48,856 nt of DNA from an uncultured Cyclobacteriaceae bacterium. GTDB taxonomy: Bacteria > Bacteroidota > Bacteroidia > Cytophagales > Cyclobacteriaceae. Both the position numbers and the translations under genes were made by a program. Each line of letters starts with the position of its first letter. Within the stretch, counting starts at the first letter, position 1. Below the pieces are notes generated by a model. It searched no databases and had not been told where the DNA came from. It worked only from the letters and a program-made list of their open reading frames with translations. Below are positions 48,433 through 48,856 of the stretch, piece by piece. The DNA is taken from assembly GCA_937958005.1 (NCBI GenBank), contig CALGOB010000006.1:1-48856 (forward strand), given 5' to 3'.

Positions 48433-48640
48433 ATGTCTAATTTTTTGGATCTAAGACTTTTGACTAAACCTACTTCTTCATACCCTTTTATGAAAGTGTT
48501 TTTAGACTCTGTGACGGATCCCTTTTTGGTTAAAAATGAGAAAGAGGGCTACAATCAACTATATTGTACGGGGTTTACCCTTATAGATAAGGTGACAAAG
48601 CATTACTAATTTCAAGATAATTTTCCTGCTCTTTCATTTA

Positions 48641-48818
48641 ACCCGAATGATGCAATAGAAATTTGATGCAAACCATAACTAACAGTCATTTAGCCACTTA
48701 AATCCTAATTTCCTGCTCACCATAATGGAGACTATGTCTGCGTTGCAAATCAGAATTTAAGCAGCTATCTAACAGCTATTTATGATTTTCTCTTAAAAGT
48801 CTAATGCATCATTCGGGT
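48641..48818. mobile_element. 178-bp MITE, copy 2
   Basis: Same element as at 37001-37178: identical length, perfect ACCCGAATGATGCA/TGCATCATTCGGGT ends, four substitutions. Flanked by TTA on both sides (48638-48640 and 48819-48821), a different TNA target duplication from copy 1. This shows independent insertion. Confidence 0.9.
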
Positions 48819-48856
48819 TTAAAGGTAGCTTTTACAAATCTTTAGAAATAAAGATT

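Larger units (their letters stand above)
47982..48856. other. Terminal intergenic region
   Basis: 875 nt to the window edge. Contents: a possible minus-strand short ORF with a downstream hairpin and T run (48142-48339), a bidirectional terminator-like hairpin (48401-48432) and MITE copy 2 (48641-48818). A plus-strand frame at 48388-48609 overlaps the terminator hairpin and is not credible. Confidence 0.55.

Noticed and set aside
48388-48609. Plus-strand 73-codon frame near the window end
   Set aside because: It runs through a terminator-like hairpin (48401-48432), has an alternative start only, and its sequence resembles no protein family.

Overview
The window looks like a chromosomal segment from a low-GC, probably marine or aquatic member of the Bacteroidota, order Cytophagales or a close relative. 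This is inferred from several T9SS cargo proteins with type A or type B C-terminal sorting domains, a PorP/SprF-family protein, a PorE-like OmpA protein, promoters of the TTG-N19/20-TAnnTTTG type, monomeric isocitrate dehydrogenase and DUF1800/DUF1501 genes. I cannot name a genus from the sequence alone. No tRNA, rRNA, CRISPR array, prophage or intact insertion sequence was seen.

Layout. 1-3284: a secretion/adhesion operon (5'-truncated S74 fibre-type protein, small T9SS type B protein, PorP/SprF partner). 3859-6185: a DUF6909-like protein with a nucleoside-phosphorylase-like C-terminus and a START-domain protein. 6684-12258: a tight operon of DUF1800, DUF1501 (Tat-like leader plus T9SS tail), an outer-membrane barrel and a lipoprotein. 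13016-17158: a giant TPR/PD40/OmpA/LysM envelope protein with about twelve degenerate helical repeats in its middle. 17371-23554: PIF1-like helicase, haloalkane dehalogenase-like hydrolase, lysine-rich histone-like protein and icd. 24086-29285 (minus strand): T9SS type A protein, small lipoprotein, panB and a thioredoxin-like protein. 29450-37918: periplasmic amidohydrolase with a TPR lipoprotein, GDPD, aspS, a small secreted protein overlapping tadA, superoxide dismutase and YceI. 38036-41536: relic ISAs1 transposase, a two-gene glycosyltransferase/epimerase operon and a decayed ADP-ribosylglycohydrolase gene. 41924-47981: a T9SS type B protein and a sortilin/BNR propeller protein.

The most unusual content is between the genes. 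An approximately 100-bp repeat built from three back-to-back inverted repeats with tiny loops occurs eight times, always intergenic and often just after a stop codon. One copy (23894-24053) carries two related inserts of about 34 nt, one in each of two hairpin loops. Another (21183-21230) looks like an internal deletion between short direct repeats. A second mobile family is a 178-bp imperfect palindrome, present twice, with 14-bp terminal inverted repeats and TNA target duplications: a MITE, probably mobilised by an IS5-family transposase not present here. Other structured DNA includes a 14-bp perfect hairpin inside the amidohydrolase gene, a GC-rich island at about 3611-3730, and large hairpins in the 757-bp leader of the PorE-like gene.

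Housekeeping calls (aspS, icd, panB, sod, tadA) are firm. Calls for the secreted proteins rest on domain recognition by eye. Relations among the intergenic repeats are read directly from the sequence.
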